From Lachnospiraceae bacterium (lineage in GTDB: Bacteria > Bacillota > Clostridia > Lachnospirales > Lachnospiraceae): a stretch of 64,000 bases of DNA. Made by a program: the position numbers and the translations under genes. The notes under the pieces are model-generated. The model saw only the letters and a list, made by a program, of their open reading frames with translations. It ran no database searches and was not told the origin of the DNA. The stretch is from the NCBI GenBank assembly GCA_014804485.1, contig JAAUZT010000010.1, positions 35,964 to 99,963 of the forward strand. Direction: 5' to 3'. Positions 52,586 through 60,980 of the stretch are shown in pieces (position 1 is the first letter of the stretch; each line of letters begins with the position of its first letter).

Positions 52586-54067
52586 CTATCTTGAACAGTC
52601 TGAATTGCTGACATCACATGGCGTGGTCGTACTGCGGTCATTCATAATCAGGTCAATCTCTCGTTTCATATTCTCCAGAGCGTTTTCCTTCCAGAAATTA
52701 CTTTTCTGCTCTGTTGCTGAAGCATCGGATAATATCAACTGATACAGATCCTGGGCAGAATCAAAAAATTTTGCTATCCCCATCTCACACAGCTCAGCCA
52801 CTGCAGGATACGCCCCTTCCCGCATGATATAAGTCCTCAGATTAAATTCAAGGCCTTCAAAAGTTGCCGTTGACCCGTATCCGCCGATCTGATATGTGGA
52901 TGCCGCAAACAACTCATACAGATCAACTTTATTATTATCAATCACCTCTATGCCGGAAGCCGCCAGCTTCACATACCTCTCCTTCCACCTCTCATACTCA
53001 CCGGGATGCAATTTATATACGATCCTGTATTGCGATTCATCTATCAGTTCATTCAACTCTGTCGCGATCTCCGACATCATTTCTCCAATCTTGGGCTGGG
53101 AGATGAAAATGATCTGATAAGGATATCTTTTGTCCGTTTTCTTTTTGGCTTCTTTCGCTCTCTCACATAAATGAGGGAACCCGATCTCCTTAAGCCTGTC
53201 CTGCGGAAGTGGAATACGCGCCATACTCAGCCAATATCCAGAAAAGGCGAAAAAATATTGCGGAAACTGTTTAACCTGTGTACCGGGATAATAATTATAT
53301 GCCACGTGAGTTTTTCCTGCCGCTCCATGCTGTAATTCTACCGTCGGAATATGCCGCTCTGCTGCCAGCTCATTAACGATCATGCAGTCAATGTTATATC
53401 CCACCACTTCCAGAATAATATGAGGGTTGACGCAATCTAGTATTTTGCCAAATTCTTTTCGTTTCGTTTGATATACGTAATATCCGCACACCATTTTATC
53501 AAGAACTGATTCAATATTATACTCAACATGATAAGCTCTGCTGATCTCATCTATCGGCTTACAGATCTTATCACGCAAAGTTTTTCTAATCCCGACAACC
53601 TGCTCCTTATGCAAGAACTGCCAGCAATACCAATGTAGCATTGTTTTTATTTCGATCAGATCCGTATACACAAGATTTTCTGTTTTCACAGGTCTGAAAT
53701 GCTTTTGAAAATAGGGTCTCTCCAAGACAATACTGTCAGGATATTCCGCTGCGATCCTGTCCGTATAAATACATTCATAACAATCTCCCGACCATACTCT
53801 GCGCTCCGCATTCAAGATCAATACACTATGCTTTCCTCTCGGAAGTCTGCTAAACAGCAGTGCATATTTTACAGTGCCCAGCCTTGCCTTCGCCTGCTGC
53901 CATTTAGAGCGTATCGGATATACATACAATGCTCCTCCCGAATCCAGCTTATTCATGATCTCTCTCTCTACAACGTGTCGAAAATACGTCCAATATGCAA
54001 ACCCGTTAATTTTGTCTTGGATCAGTCCGTATTTATGTTCAATTTTCAAAAAAGGTTCCAAATCCAT
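52586..54067 (-). CDS. Capsule/teichoic-type GT-B transferase
   Basis: A 493-residue soluble protein with C-terminal GT-B features found in capsule sialyl-, glycerophospho- and polysaccharide transferases: VELQHGAAGKTHVAYNY, a YFFAFSGYW segment, YRIVYKLHPGEYERW with the conserved H-P, and a QIGGYGSTATFEGL loop. The N-terminal half is not recognised. It lies directly downstream of a clear promoter and of the neuC-neuA genes, so it is a candidate CMP-nonulosonate transferase. The gene at 36967-38472 is similarly built. Function is inferred from fold-level motifs only. Confidence 0.68.
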   Translation of the reverse strand: MDLEPFLKIEHKYGLIQDKINGFAYWTYFRHVVEREIMNKLDSGGALYVYPIRSKWQQAKARLGTVKYALLFSRLPRGKHSVLILNAERRVWSGDCYECIYTDRIAAEYPDSIVLERPYFQKHFRPVKTENLVYTDLIEIKTMLHWYCWQFLHKEQVVGIRKTLRDKICKPIDEISRAYHVEYNIESVLDKMVCGYYVYQTKRKEFGKILDCVNPHIILEVVGYNIDCMIVNELAAERHIPTVELQHGAAGKTHVAYNYYPGTQVKQFPQYFFAFSGYWLSMARIPLPQDRLKEIGFPHLCERAKEAKKKTDKRYPYQIIFISQPKIGEMMSEIATELNELIDESQYRIVYKLHPGEYERWKERYVKLAASGIEVIDNNKVDLYELFAASTYQIGGYGSTATFEGLEFNLRTYIMREGAYPAVAELCEMGIAKFFDSAQDLYQLILSDASATEQKSNFWKENALENMKREIDLIMNDRSTTTPCDVSNSDCSR

Positions 54068-54152
54068 AAAAACACATCCATTCCGTTTGATTGTGCCCGC
54101 TTATTTCATATGCTTATCACACTTGTCAGTTGTACTGAAAATACGTTAGACC

Positions 54153-54181
54153 TGTATAGCAAGCTCCCTCTTAAAAGACAA
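54153..54181 (-). promoter_or_regulatory. Sigma-A promoter upstream of the GT-B/Wlb module
   Basis: TTGTCT (54176-54181), 17-nt spacer, extended -10 TGCTATACA (hexamer 54153-54158) on the minus strand. Predicted start near 54146 leaves an 80-nt leader before the ATG at 54067. It lies in the gap just after neuA and resembles the promoter at 44879-44907. Confidence 0.7.
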
Positions 54182-54193
54182 ACACGCTCATAA

Positions 54194-54886
54194 TTAAGTT
54201 AATCTTTTCGACAATATATATTCCGCCAGCATAAAATCGTACTCCGTGTCAATATCGACAGAGCTCGCAGACGACATCTTGTAGGCGTAGCAACCTTGAT
54301 CATAGGGACTTTCCATTTCCCAAAGATAGGATTCCTTCAAAATATATAACGCTCCGTTAATTCGATAATAAACAGGCAGCAACTGGCTCGGTGTGGAAGC
54401 GATTTCTCCGGATATAAAACCATCCATCCGACAATCTTCCTGTAATGTATTGGAATAAAGAGGTGAATGCTCCATTTCACATACACTGACTACTGCGTTC
54501 GCCCCCATACGGTCAAACAGTTCATATCCCTGTCTGATATCTTCCGCCGTTCTCAGCGGCGACGTCGGCTGTAAGACACATACACTTGCGAAGCTCTCCT
54601 CCAAGGATCTGTAACCGTCCAAAACCTCTTTTACTAAATCCCACGTACTCGCCATATCTGAAGAATTTTCCTCTTGTCTCAGAAAAGGAACCTCCGCACC
54701 ATATTCGCGTGCAATTGCGGCGTATTTCTCCGAATCGGTCGATACCATGATTCGATCAAACACACCGCTATCTATCGCCGCAATAACTGAATATGCTAAA
54801 AGAGGCTTATCCCGTAAGTCTTTGATATTTTTGTTTTTAAGCCTTTTAGAACCGCTTCTCGCCGGTATAATCGCCAAATTTTTCAT
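54194..54886 (-). CDS. neuA: CMP-nonulosonate cytidylyltransferase (NeuA family)
   Basis: Activates a sialic-acid-like sugar with CTP. The 230-residue enzyme carries the full NeuA motif series: LAIIPARSGSKRLKNKN, MVSTDSEKYAAIAREYGA, VCVLQPTSPLRTAEDI, INGALYI, and SSVDIDTEYDFMLAE. It is cytoplasmic, of normal length, with GGGAG before the ATG. Together with neuC 47 bp upstream and the neuB at 62738 it completes one nonulosonic acid route. It differs from the NeuA half of the fusion at 40963-42597 in the substrate loops, which suggests another substrate. Confidence 0.93.
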   Translation of the reverse strand: MKNLAIIPARSGSKRLKNKNIKDLRDKPLLAYSVIAAIDSGVFDRIMVSTDSEKYAAIAREYGAEVPFLRQEENSSDMASTWDLVKEVLDGYRSLEESFASVCVLQPTSPLRTAEDIRQGYELFDRMGANAVVSVCEMEHSPLYSNTLQEDCRMDGFISGEIASTPSQLLPVYYRINGALYILKESYLWEMESPYDQGCYAYKMSSASSVDIDTEYDFMLAEYILSKRLT

Positions 54887-54933
54887 TGATACTCCCGCTT
54901 ACTTCTCCTAAATTATAATTGTTGCAAATACCC

Positions 54934-56121
54934 TCAGATATCAAACTCGATATTATAAAATTTCTTTTTCAAATCAATCTCTGCCCCATCTTCTTCAATC
55001 AGATATTCCTTGATCCGACTGACAATACTCTCGGAGGGCTTTGCACCCGACTGTTTGCGCAACAGAATATCTTTTGCTATCTTTCCCCGAAATTCTACTG
55101 TCTCCACTTTTTTCATCGCTTCCTTGATCGCTACGGTATCAGGAGCACAGTTTACAATACTGACGGCCTGCACTCTTCCCCTCTGCCTGTCTCCGATATT
55201 GACCGTGGGAACTCCCAGCGCCGGCGCCTCCAGAATCCCGCTGGAAGAGTTTCCTATTACCATAGAACAATACTTCATGGCTGACAGATAGCGGATCATT
55301 CCCAACGACTCCGTCAAAAATATCCTCTCTCTTCTTTTCTCAGCGAATTTCTCCAGACACTCGTTAATCATTCTGCCTCCGGCATCCACATTGGCCTTCG
55401 TGATCAGATAACGATACTCTGTCATCTCGTCCATCACCCGTAGCAATTCATTTATCTGTTTAATCCCACTGCCTTCCTCCAGTGTCACCGGATGAAACGT
55501 GACCAAACAATACTTTTCTCCCAAGCTAAACTGTATCGCTTCCTCCAATTCTGACTTCTCCAACAGTTTCTGGCTAAGAATGTTTTCAACTCCTAATGCC
55601 CCCACGCAAAACACTCTGTCCGGATCTTCTCCCAACTGGATAACCCTCTTACGATATACCTCTGTGCTTGTAAAATGAAGAAAACTCATCTTTGTAATGC
55701 CATGCCTGATGGCATCATCAATGGCGCCTTCCGTCACTTCCCCGCCATGAATATGTGCAATTGGTATCTGCGCATTCATGGCCGCAATACAGACCGCCAT
55801 CGTCTCATAACGATCACCCAGAACAACGAGCATGTCCTGCTTGTTTTCAGCAAAAAAATGCCCGAACCTTACAAGGGCTTCCGCCATCGTTTCGGACATT
55901 CCAACCGCACCGTCTTCTTTAGATATAATAGGAATCTTAGCCATAATCGTGATTCCGTCTGCCTCAATCTCACGATAGGTTTCTCCAAATTCCTTCTCCA
56001 GGTGCATGCCGGTAACAATAACATTCACATGCAATGCAGATTCTTCGCGCAGCTTTAATATAACATTCTTCAGCAATCCGTACTCAGCTCTCGTTGCTGT
56101 CAGCACACATATCTCTTTCAT
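54934..56121 (-). CDS. neuC: UDP-GlcNAc 2-epimerase (hydrolysing), NeuC/LegG family (second copy)
   Basis: A 395-residue GT-B-fold hydrolysing 2-epimerase giving ManNAc or 2,4-diacetamido-2,4,6-trideoxymannose. Motifs: CVLTATRAEYGLLKNVI, LGDRYETMAVCIAAMN, HIHGGEVTEGAIDDAIRH, LVTFHPVTLEEGSG, VIGNSSSGILEAPALG and INIGDRQRGR-like NIGDRQRGRVQA. It follows the polysaccharide deacetylase by 2 bp and precedes neuA. It is diverged from the NeuC at 26920-28068 (GEV versus GEI loops and C-terminal parts), consistent with a different precursor. Confidence 0.92.
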   Translation of the reverse strand: MKEICVLTATRAEYGLLKNVILKLREESALHVNVIVTGMHLEKEFGETYREIEADGITIMAKIPIISKEDGAVGMSETMAEALVRFGHFFAENKQDMLVVLGDRYETMAVCIAAMNAQIPIAHIHGGEVTEGAIDDAIRHGITKMSFLHFTSTEVYRKRVIQLGEDPDRVFCVGALGVENILSQKLLEKSELEEAIQFSLGEKYCLVTFHPVTLEEGSGIKQINELLRVMDEMTEYRYLITKANVDAGGRMINECLEKFAEKRRERIFLTESLGMIRYLSAMKYCSMVIGNSSSGILEAPALGVPTVNIGDRQRGRVQAVSIVNCAPDTVAIKEAMKKVETVEFRGKIAKDILLRKQSGAKPSESIVSRIKEYLIEEDGAEIDLKKKFYNIEFDI

Positions 56122-56123
56122 TT

Positions 56124-57077
56124 CTATTTATTATTTCCTCTATAGTTTTCACTTTTAGGCGGAAAATCATTGCAATCAAACCTCGGAAGCAGATAACGAT
56201 CCTCAATTGCCAAATCCACAGCCCGAACCTCCGTTGTCATTCCCATCCTACAGCCTCTCTGCTGAATATATTCCACCACATCTTTATTATGACTTCCATA
56301 GGGATAATTCATCACCCACCCATTAGTGTCTATAAATTCATCCATAACATCCAATGCTTTGGAAATATCTTTCTGCATCTGCTGTCGCGTTAAATTACCC
56401 AGCCAATAATGATCATACCCGTGTATGCCGATGTGCATACCATGCCGCTTCATAGTGCAGATCTGTTCCCGCGACATATACAGTTCATACGCCAATACTT
56501 CCTCCGATACCCCTACATAGCGTTCAAACAGATCACTGGAAATAAGGTTTCTAGCCCGCTCCGGCAAAGCCGTCTGAAGCATACGTTTAACAAAAATCGT
56601 TTCCTTCGAATCAAACCGATTTGCAACCGCATACTCCTCAAAAAGCTCCTCGTTAGACGGATAGTCGTACTCCCGCCCACGATAGAAATTCATTCTCTCA
56701 AATACATCCGGCAAAAGTCTTCTGATATCTGCCGCAGCAAGAATGTAATGAATTTTATTGACATCGAGGAGGCTGTGCATATCGAAAGTCTTGCCCGGTA
56801 TAAAGAAAGAACCCTGCACCTCCTCTTCTTCGAGCACAGGCATAACATAAGTAAAATTATCGATATATCCGTCATCAAATGTCAGAAGAACCGAATTCTC
56901 AGGAAGCATAATCTGCCCATCGAGAGCCGCCAATACCTCTTCCGCCCGTACTACAGAAAAATTAGCTTTCAAAAAGGCGATCTGTTGCCGAAACAACTCT
57001 ATATCCATTCCTTTAATATTCGGATATCTGCTGTGTTTCAAATCCCGAACATAGTGATACATAACAATATAGAGCAT
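56124..57077 (-). CDS. Polysaccharide deacetylase (NodB domain)
   Basis: A 317-residue metal-dependent carbohydrate esterase family 4 protein that removes N-acetyl groups. It has the general-base motif SVLLTFDDGYIDNFTYV, the metal His pair in HIGIHGYDHY, and MNYPYGSHN (motif 3). No signal peptide is seen, so it probably acts in the cytoplasm on a nucleotide-sugar or lipid-linked intermediate rather than on cell-wall glycan. An N-deacetylated sugar would give the free amine that the adjacent acyltransferase system could acylate. It has a consensus promoter and AGGAGG upstream of its ATG. Confidence 0.88.
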   Translation of the reverse strand: MLYIVMYHYVRDLKHSRYPNIKGMDIELFRQQIAFLKANFSVVRAEEVLAALDGQIMLPENSVLLTFDDGYIDNFTYVMPVLEEEEVQGSFFIPGKTFDMHSLLDVNKIHYILAAADIRRLLPDVFERMNFYRGREYDYPSNEELFEEYAVANRFDSKETIFVKRMLQTALPERARNLISSDLFERYVGVSEEVLAYELYMSREQICTMKRHGMHIGIHGYDHYWLGNLTRQQMQKDISKALDVMDEFIDTNGWVMNYPYGSHNKDVVEYIQQRGCRMGMTTEVRAVDLAIEDRYLLPRFDCNDFPPKSENYRGNNK

Positions 57078-57091
57078 GCTATATCCTCCTA

Positions 57092-57120
57092 ATTTTACCC
57101 AATACCATTCTCCTTGTCAA
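57092..57120 (-). promoter_or_regulatory. Consensus sigma-A promoter of the deacetylase-neuC-neuA unit
   Basis: TTGACA (57115-57120), 17-nt spacer, TAAAAT (57092-57097) on the minus strand. The predicted start near 57085 would give an unusually short leader of about 8 nt, so transcription may begin a few bases earlier; the AGGAGG for the ATG at 57077 is at 57085-57090. Confidence 0.7.
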
Positions 57121-57186
57121 ATGCAGTGCTGATCATCCGGTCTCTTATATTTTCCAAGCAACTATATATATAATTAATTCTTGTAT

Positions 57187-58179
57187 CTAATAACTGCTTG
57201 GTCTGTCCTGATCCCCATCCCCACGGTATAAATGTAGTTTATCCAACACATTACTTACAAAATAAATATCAACATTCCTTGCCTCAAATGGTTCAAAATA
57301 ATTTGGAATAATATTAACATCATCCGATTCTCTTTTTATAAAACCAGATTGACGCATAATATCGTCTGAAATTCCATAGCAATAGAAATCAATATATTCA
57401 TATCCTCGCTCTTCCAATATACGATCCCATTCTCCCTCCAGGCCTATCAAATCTTCATCTTCACCAATATAATCAATGATTTTAGCCGCTTTTGAATGAT
57501 TAATCTCCACTTCTCGCATAATAACAAAAGATCGTCTTTCTTTATTAACTATTTCATATATTTCATATCGATAAACAGGGTGGTCAAAATACCGGTGTTT
57601 TATGTACTCTTTATCCTTATAAGGAATCTTGGTGGCCAGATATTCCTCTGTAAGATATTTAAACATATCATGAAAATCTTCTACATGTTTCAAATAATTA
57701 CCATTCTTATATCCACTACTAAATTTTTTTTCTTTTATAATAGCAATATGATATTCATCCAAATTCCTAATTCTATAATAGTGATTCATTTTCTCAACAT
57801 ACTGCCCATACATTCCCAATACTCGTCCTGATGTATTCATATTGATACCCGGAGAACACATATAACGACAATTCGTTAATTCCATCAATGAATCCCTAAT
57901 AGCTTTTCCTAACATAAAATAATTACTTGGAATAACCTTCCAAAGAGCCCCCGCAATATCCGGTGTATACATGCCATTCATAGGAATATATCCTTCTACA
58001 CCATATATTTTCCCATTCTCTTCAGCGATTATATATGTAAACATATCATTTCTATCTATATGTTGGTATTCCATAAATTCAGGTTTATTTGCCAAAATGT
58101 GATTTGAGCCCCAATACTCCCTTATAAACTCCATAACGCGTGGTATATCTTCTCTTTTTGCTAATCTAATTTCCATCAT
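57187..58179 (-). CDS. GNAT-like acyltransferase of the importer-linked module
   Basis: A 330-residue paralog of the protein at 47370-48395. It begins EIRLAKREDIPRVMEFIREY, with GNAT-like strand IIAEENGKIYGVEGYI; the C-terminal half has YKDKEYIKHRYFDHPVYRYE, YEYIDFYCYGISDDI, NIIPNYFEPFEARNVDIYF and the tail GDGDQDRPSSY. The two copies agree in the YKDK motif, the NIIPNYF motif and the terminal DQDRP. It should use the carrier-bound acyl group made by the ligase at the start of this operon. Its ATG shares a base with the stop of the ATPase gene (TAATG), and GAAGGA precedes it. A substrate with an amino sugar acceptor is inferred, not shown. Confidence 0.75.
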   Translation of the reverse strand: MMEIRLAKREDIPRVMEFIREYWGSNHILANKPEFMEYQHIDRNDMFTYIIAEENGKIYGVEGYIPMNGMYTPDIAGALWKVIPSNYFMLGKAIRDSLMELTNCRYMCSPGINMNTSGRVLGMYGQYVEKMNHYYRIRNLDEYHIAIIKEKKFSSGYKNGNYLKHVEDFHDMFKYLTEEYLATKIPYKDKEYIKHRYFDHPVYRYEIYEIVNKERRSFVIMREVEINHSKAAKIIDYIGEDEDLIGLEGEWDRILEERGYEYIDFYCYGISDDIMRQSGFIKRESDDVNIIPNYFEPFEARNVDIYFVSNVLDKLHLYRGDGDQDRPSSY

Positions 58180-58955
58180 TATCCTTCTTCTTGATTTGTT
58201 TGGTTATTAAGCTGCTCCATAATAATAGACATCATTTTCATCTTATCCACACTACTTCCGGTTGCGATATATGTGTTATCTAATGTAAACCCAATCTCAC
58301 CCGGATTAGCTTTCATAATAACAATTCGGTCACCGATCAATACCGCTTCCTCCACTCCATGTGTAACAAAAACAACAGAAATATCATATTTCAGGCATTT
58401 TTCTCTTACTAATTTCTGCAAATTATGTCTTGTAACCATATCCAGACTAGCAAACGGCTCATCCATAAGCAAAATTTTCGGTTTTAATGCTAATGCCCTT
58501 GCCACGGCAGCACGCTGTTTCATTCCACCAGATAACTGCCGCGGATACCTATTTCTATATTCGTAGAGACCAACTTCTTTTAATACAGCCTCCGCCTCTA
58601 AAACAGCACTTTTTCGATCCAAAGCAGTTTTAGTTATTAAAAGCGCATGTACAATATTTAACAAAATGGATTTCCAGGGAAAAAGTTGATTAAAATCCTG
58701 AAAAAGAAGTAATACATCTTTTGAGGGAGTACAATAATTACTATTATCGACTAAAATATTACCTTCATCAGGTTTTTCCAGTGCCGACATAATTCTTAAC
58801 AGAGTAGTCTTCCCACACCCAGAATATCCCAAAATACAAAGTACAGATTTTTTCATTACTTCCAGTGAGATATCTTGGATAACTTTCTGTGTGCCTTCAC
58901 TTGTTTGAAATGATTTGCTTATATGATCTACTCTAAGTATAATATCCTCCGTCAA
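58179..58955 (-). CDS. ABC importer ATPase, SsuB/TauB type
   Basis: A 258-residue ABC ATPase with Walker A ILGYSGCGKTTLLRI, Q-loop LFQDFNQLFPWKS, signature QLSGGMKQRAAVARAL, Walker B KILLMDEPFASLD, and H-loop VFVTHGVEEAV. The F-P-W-K stretch after the Q-loop is characteristic of the nitrate/sulfonate/taurine subfamily. It pairs with the permease and lipoprotein just upstream. A TTG start at 58955 is preferred because its TTGA overlaps the permease stop and GGGGAGG lies nine bases upstream; ATGs at 58973 and 58988 are alternatives without ribosome sites. Confidence 0.9.
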   Translation of the reverse strand: MTEDIILRVDHISKSFQTSEGTQKVIQDISLEVMKKSVLCILGYSGCGKTTLLRIMSALEKPDEGNILVDNSNYCTPSKDVLLLFQDFNQLFPWKSILLNIVHALLITKTALDRKSAVLEAEAVLKEVGLYEYRNRYPRQLSGGMKQRAAVARALALKPKILLMDEPFASLDMVTRHNLQKLVREKCLKYDISVVFVTHGVEEAVLIGDRIVIMKANPGEIGFTLDNTYIATGSSVDKMKMMSIIMEQLNNQTNQEEG

Positions 58956-59746
58956 TTGCCTGCCCCTCCCCATTTTTCTACCGTACATTTTTCTATTAGT
59001 CGGAACAAAAAGGCTTCTACTATTACACCTATGATAATAATCATTAACACCCCTACTAAAACATTCGTTATATTTGCATATGCACGGTTTACATAAATAT
59101 AATATCCCACTCCTCCAAGGGACCCTATCATTCCAAAGACCATTTCCGCACTAATTAACGCACGCCATGCCCTGCCCCAACCAATCCTTAATCCTGAAAT
59201 AACATAGGGCATCACCGAAAAAACATATATATCTTTGAAAATTCGAAACGGAGTCATTCCAATATTAAGAGCCCACTCTCTATAAACTTGCGGGACTGTA
59301 CGAAAGCCTGTCAGCAAATTTGTCACTAAAGGCCATAGCACCCCATGTACTATTAATGCAAGCATAGCTCCATTTCCTACCCCAAACCACATCATAATTA
59401 ATGGTAGTATCGCCATTCCGGGGAGTGGATTCAATAATGTACACAATGTCATAAAAAAACTTTCAAATACCTTTGAATATACACAACATAATGTAACCAT
59501 AATTGCAATGATAAAACTGATGATAAATCCAAGCAGCACCACGTAAAGTGAATTTAAAATCTGAAAAAAAAGTTTTCCCCTAGACAATTCATAAAACATC
59601 TGACTTACTACTTTGGAACATGGGGGTAAAATATAATCATTCACCAGGCCTAACCGCGACGCAAATTCCCAAATACACAAAATAAGAATGGTCCATAAAA
59701 ATGTCTGTCTTGATTTTGATTCCTTTAATTTATTCATCTTTTTCAC
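58952..59746 (-). CDS. ABC importer permease, SsuC/TauC type
   Basis: A 264-residue integral membrane permease with about six hydrophobic segments. The cytoplasmic EAA-like loop (YREWALNIGMTPFRIFKDI, then GRAWRALISAEMV) matches BPD_transp_1 proteins of the SsuC/TauC/NrtB group. It would form the pore for the substrate delivered by the lipoprotein upstream. The first codon is GTG at 59746; an ATG at 59737 is an alternative, and neither has a strong ribosome site, so coupling to the lipoprotein gene is likely. It is within an operon of only a few base pairs between genes. Confidence 0.9.
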   Translation of the reverse strand: MKKMNKLKESKSRQTFLWTILILCIWEFASRLGLVNDYILPPCSKVVSQMFYELSRGKLFFQILNSLYVVLLGFIISFIIAIMVTLCCVYSKVFESFFMTLCTLLNPLPGMAILPLIMMWFGVGNGAMLALIVHGVLWPLVTNLLTGFRTVPQVYREWALNIGMTPFRIFKDIYVFSVMPYVISGLRIGWGRAWRALISAEMVFGMIGSLGGVGYYIYVNRAYANITNVLVGVLMIIIIGVIVEAFLFRLIEKCTVEKWGGAGN

Positions 59747-59749
59747 TTT

Positions 59750-60715
59750 CTATTTCGGTATATTATCATAATTAGGAAGATTCTCAAATTTTGTAGGTTC
59801 TTTTGTAAGTATACCGGCCTCATATAAAAGTTCCGCCTGTTTATCATAACCTACAACTTCTTTCCTTGGCGGCATTCCTGCTAATACTCTGCTTACCTCT
59901 TCTTCCTCTACTCCGTACAATGACGCTAATATTTGAGCTGTCTCCTCCGCATGATCAGAAATAAATTGTAGAGTTTCATTTTGCGCAGCCAGAAAGGCAT
60001 CAATGATATCCTTATTTTCTTCTATATAATCAGAATGTGTTACAAACCCGTCTCCAATGCTATAATCCGTTATTACATCTGTCATATCCGCTATTAATTT
60101 CAAATTTTCGTTTTCCTCTGCCTTTACCATCATAGGGAACGAAAAAACTGCACCATTATAGTCGCTTGATGTCTGTAATGATGCAATTGCATCCGCCGCC
60201 GGTATTGGAGAAAGACAATCATCATATTTCATTGCGTCTCCGGAATACTCCTTACAATAAGCCAAAAATGCTATATGTAAATTTGTGCTCTTATTCGTTA
60301 TAGCAATGCTGGAAGTACTGGAAAAGTCATCTATCACCTCAATATCGCTGGAATTACTGTAAATATTGATCGGTGTAGAGCCGGAAAAGGAAAGTAATGT
60401 TAATGGAAGCCCATTTTCATACGCCGCTATATATGTCATTAAAGAAAAATCTGCAATATCTACATTTCTTGAAATTATAGCCTCCCTTAAATCCGGTCCG
60501 GTAGCTATTTGACTCCACTCAATCTCCACATCCGCTGGCAAATATTTCTCAAGTATTGCTTTTTCCTTCATAATCTGCGCTGTCGCCGAAACATATACCC
60601 CTGTCTGCGCTATTCGCACTACACGTTTTTGTCCCTCCCCACTGCCACATGCAACAAGGCCAAAAACCAAGCTTAATAACACTAAAATTGCTGTAACTTT
60701 TCTCATTACCGACAT
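59750..60715 (-). CDS. ABC importer substrate-binding lipoprotein, NMT1/SsuA type
   Basis: A 321-residue lipoprotein with a lipobox ending LVFGLVAC (lipid-modified Cys near residue 23), then a periplasmic-binding-protein-like fold (RIAQTGVYVSATAQIMKEK, GPDLREAIISRNVDIADFSL, LLSFSGSTPINIYSNSSDI) typical of the NMT1/SsuA/TauA group. These bind sulfonates, taurine, nitrate, thiamine precursors or aromatic acids. Its placement between a carrier-protein gene and a transferase gene suggests that the imported molecule is the substrate of the ligase. The ATG at 60715 has GAGGAG eight bases upstream. Confidence 0.9.
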   Translation of the reverse strand: MSVMRKVTAILVLLSLVFGLVACGSGEGQKRVVRIAQTGVYVSATAQIMKEKAILEKYLPADVEIEWSQIATGPDLREAIISRNVDIADFSLMTYIAAYENGLPLTLLSFSGSTPINIYSNSSDIEVIDDFSSTSSIAITNKSTNLHIAFLAYCKEYSGDAMKYDDCLSPIPAADAIASLQTSSDYNGAVFSFPMMVKAEENENLKLIADMTDVITDYSIGDGFVTHSDYIEENKDIIDAFLAAQNETLQFISDHAEETAQILASLYGVEEEEVSRVLAGMPPRKEVVGYDKQAELLYEAGILTKEPTKFENLPNYDNIPK

Positions 60716-60740
60716 TTTCAATTCTCCTCGATTATATCAT

Positions 60741-60980
60741 TTATTCATTTTTAATTTGCTTAATCATTTCCAAAAGTGTTTCTACCGTTTCAAAATTCTC
60801 CTGCTTTAAACAAGTTCCGGCAATTTTTATATCAAATTCTTTCTCCAACAACGTGACTAACGTAATAATATCTAAAGAATCTAATAATCCCTGATTTAGT
60901 ACCGTAGTTTTATTTACATTTTGTAATGTAGGCTTTATCTGATTAATTATTCCAATAATTTCTTCAATCTCTCTATTCAT
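60741..60980 (-). CDS. Acyl/aminoacyl carrier protein, DltC-like
   Basis: A 79-residue carrier protein. The phosphopantetheine Ser is in NQGLLDSLDIITLV (about residue 35), followed by an acidic helix and EFDIKIAGTCLKQENFETVE, the layout of DltC-type carriers. Its ATG shares a base with the ligase stop (TAATG), with GAGGGG upstream, so the two proteins are co-translated and probably act as partners. The importer lipoprotein follows by 25 bp. Confidence 0.9.
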   Translation of the reverse strand: MNREIEEIIGIINQIKPTLQNVNKTTVLNQGLLDSLDIITLVTLLEKEFDIKIAGTCLKQENFETVETLLEMIKQIKNE

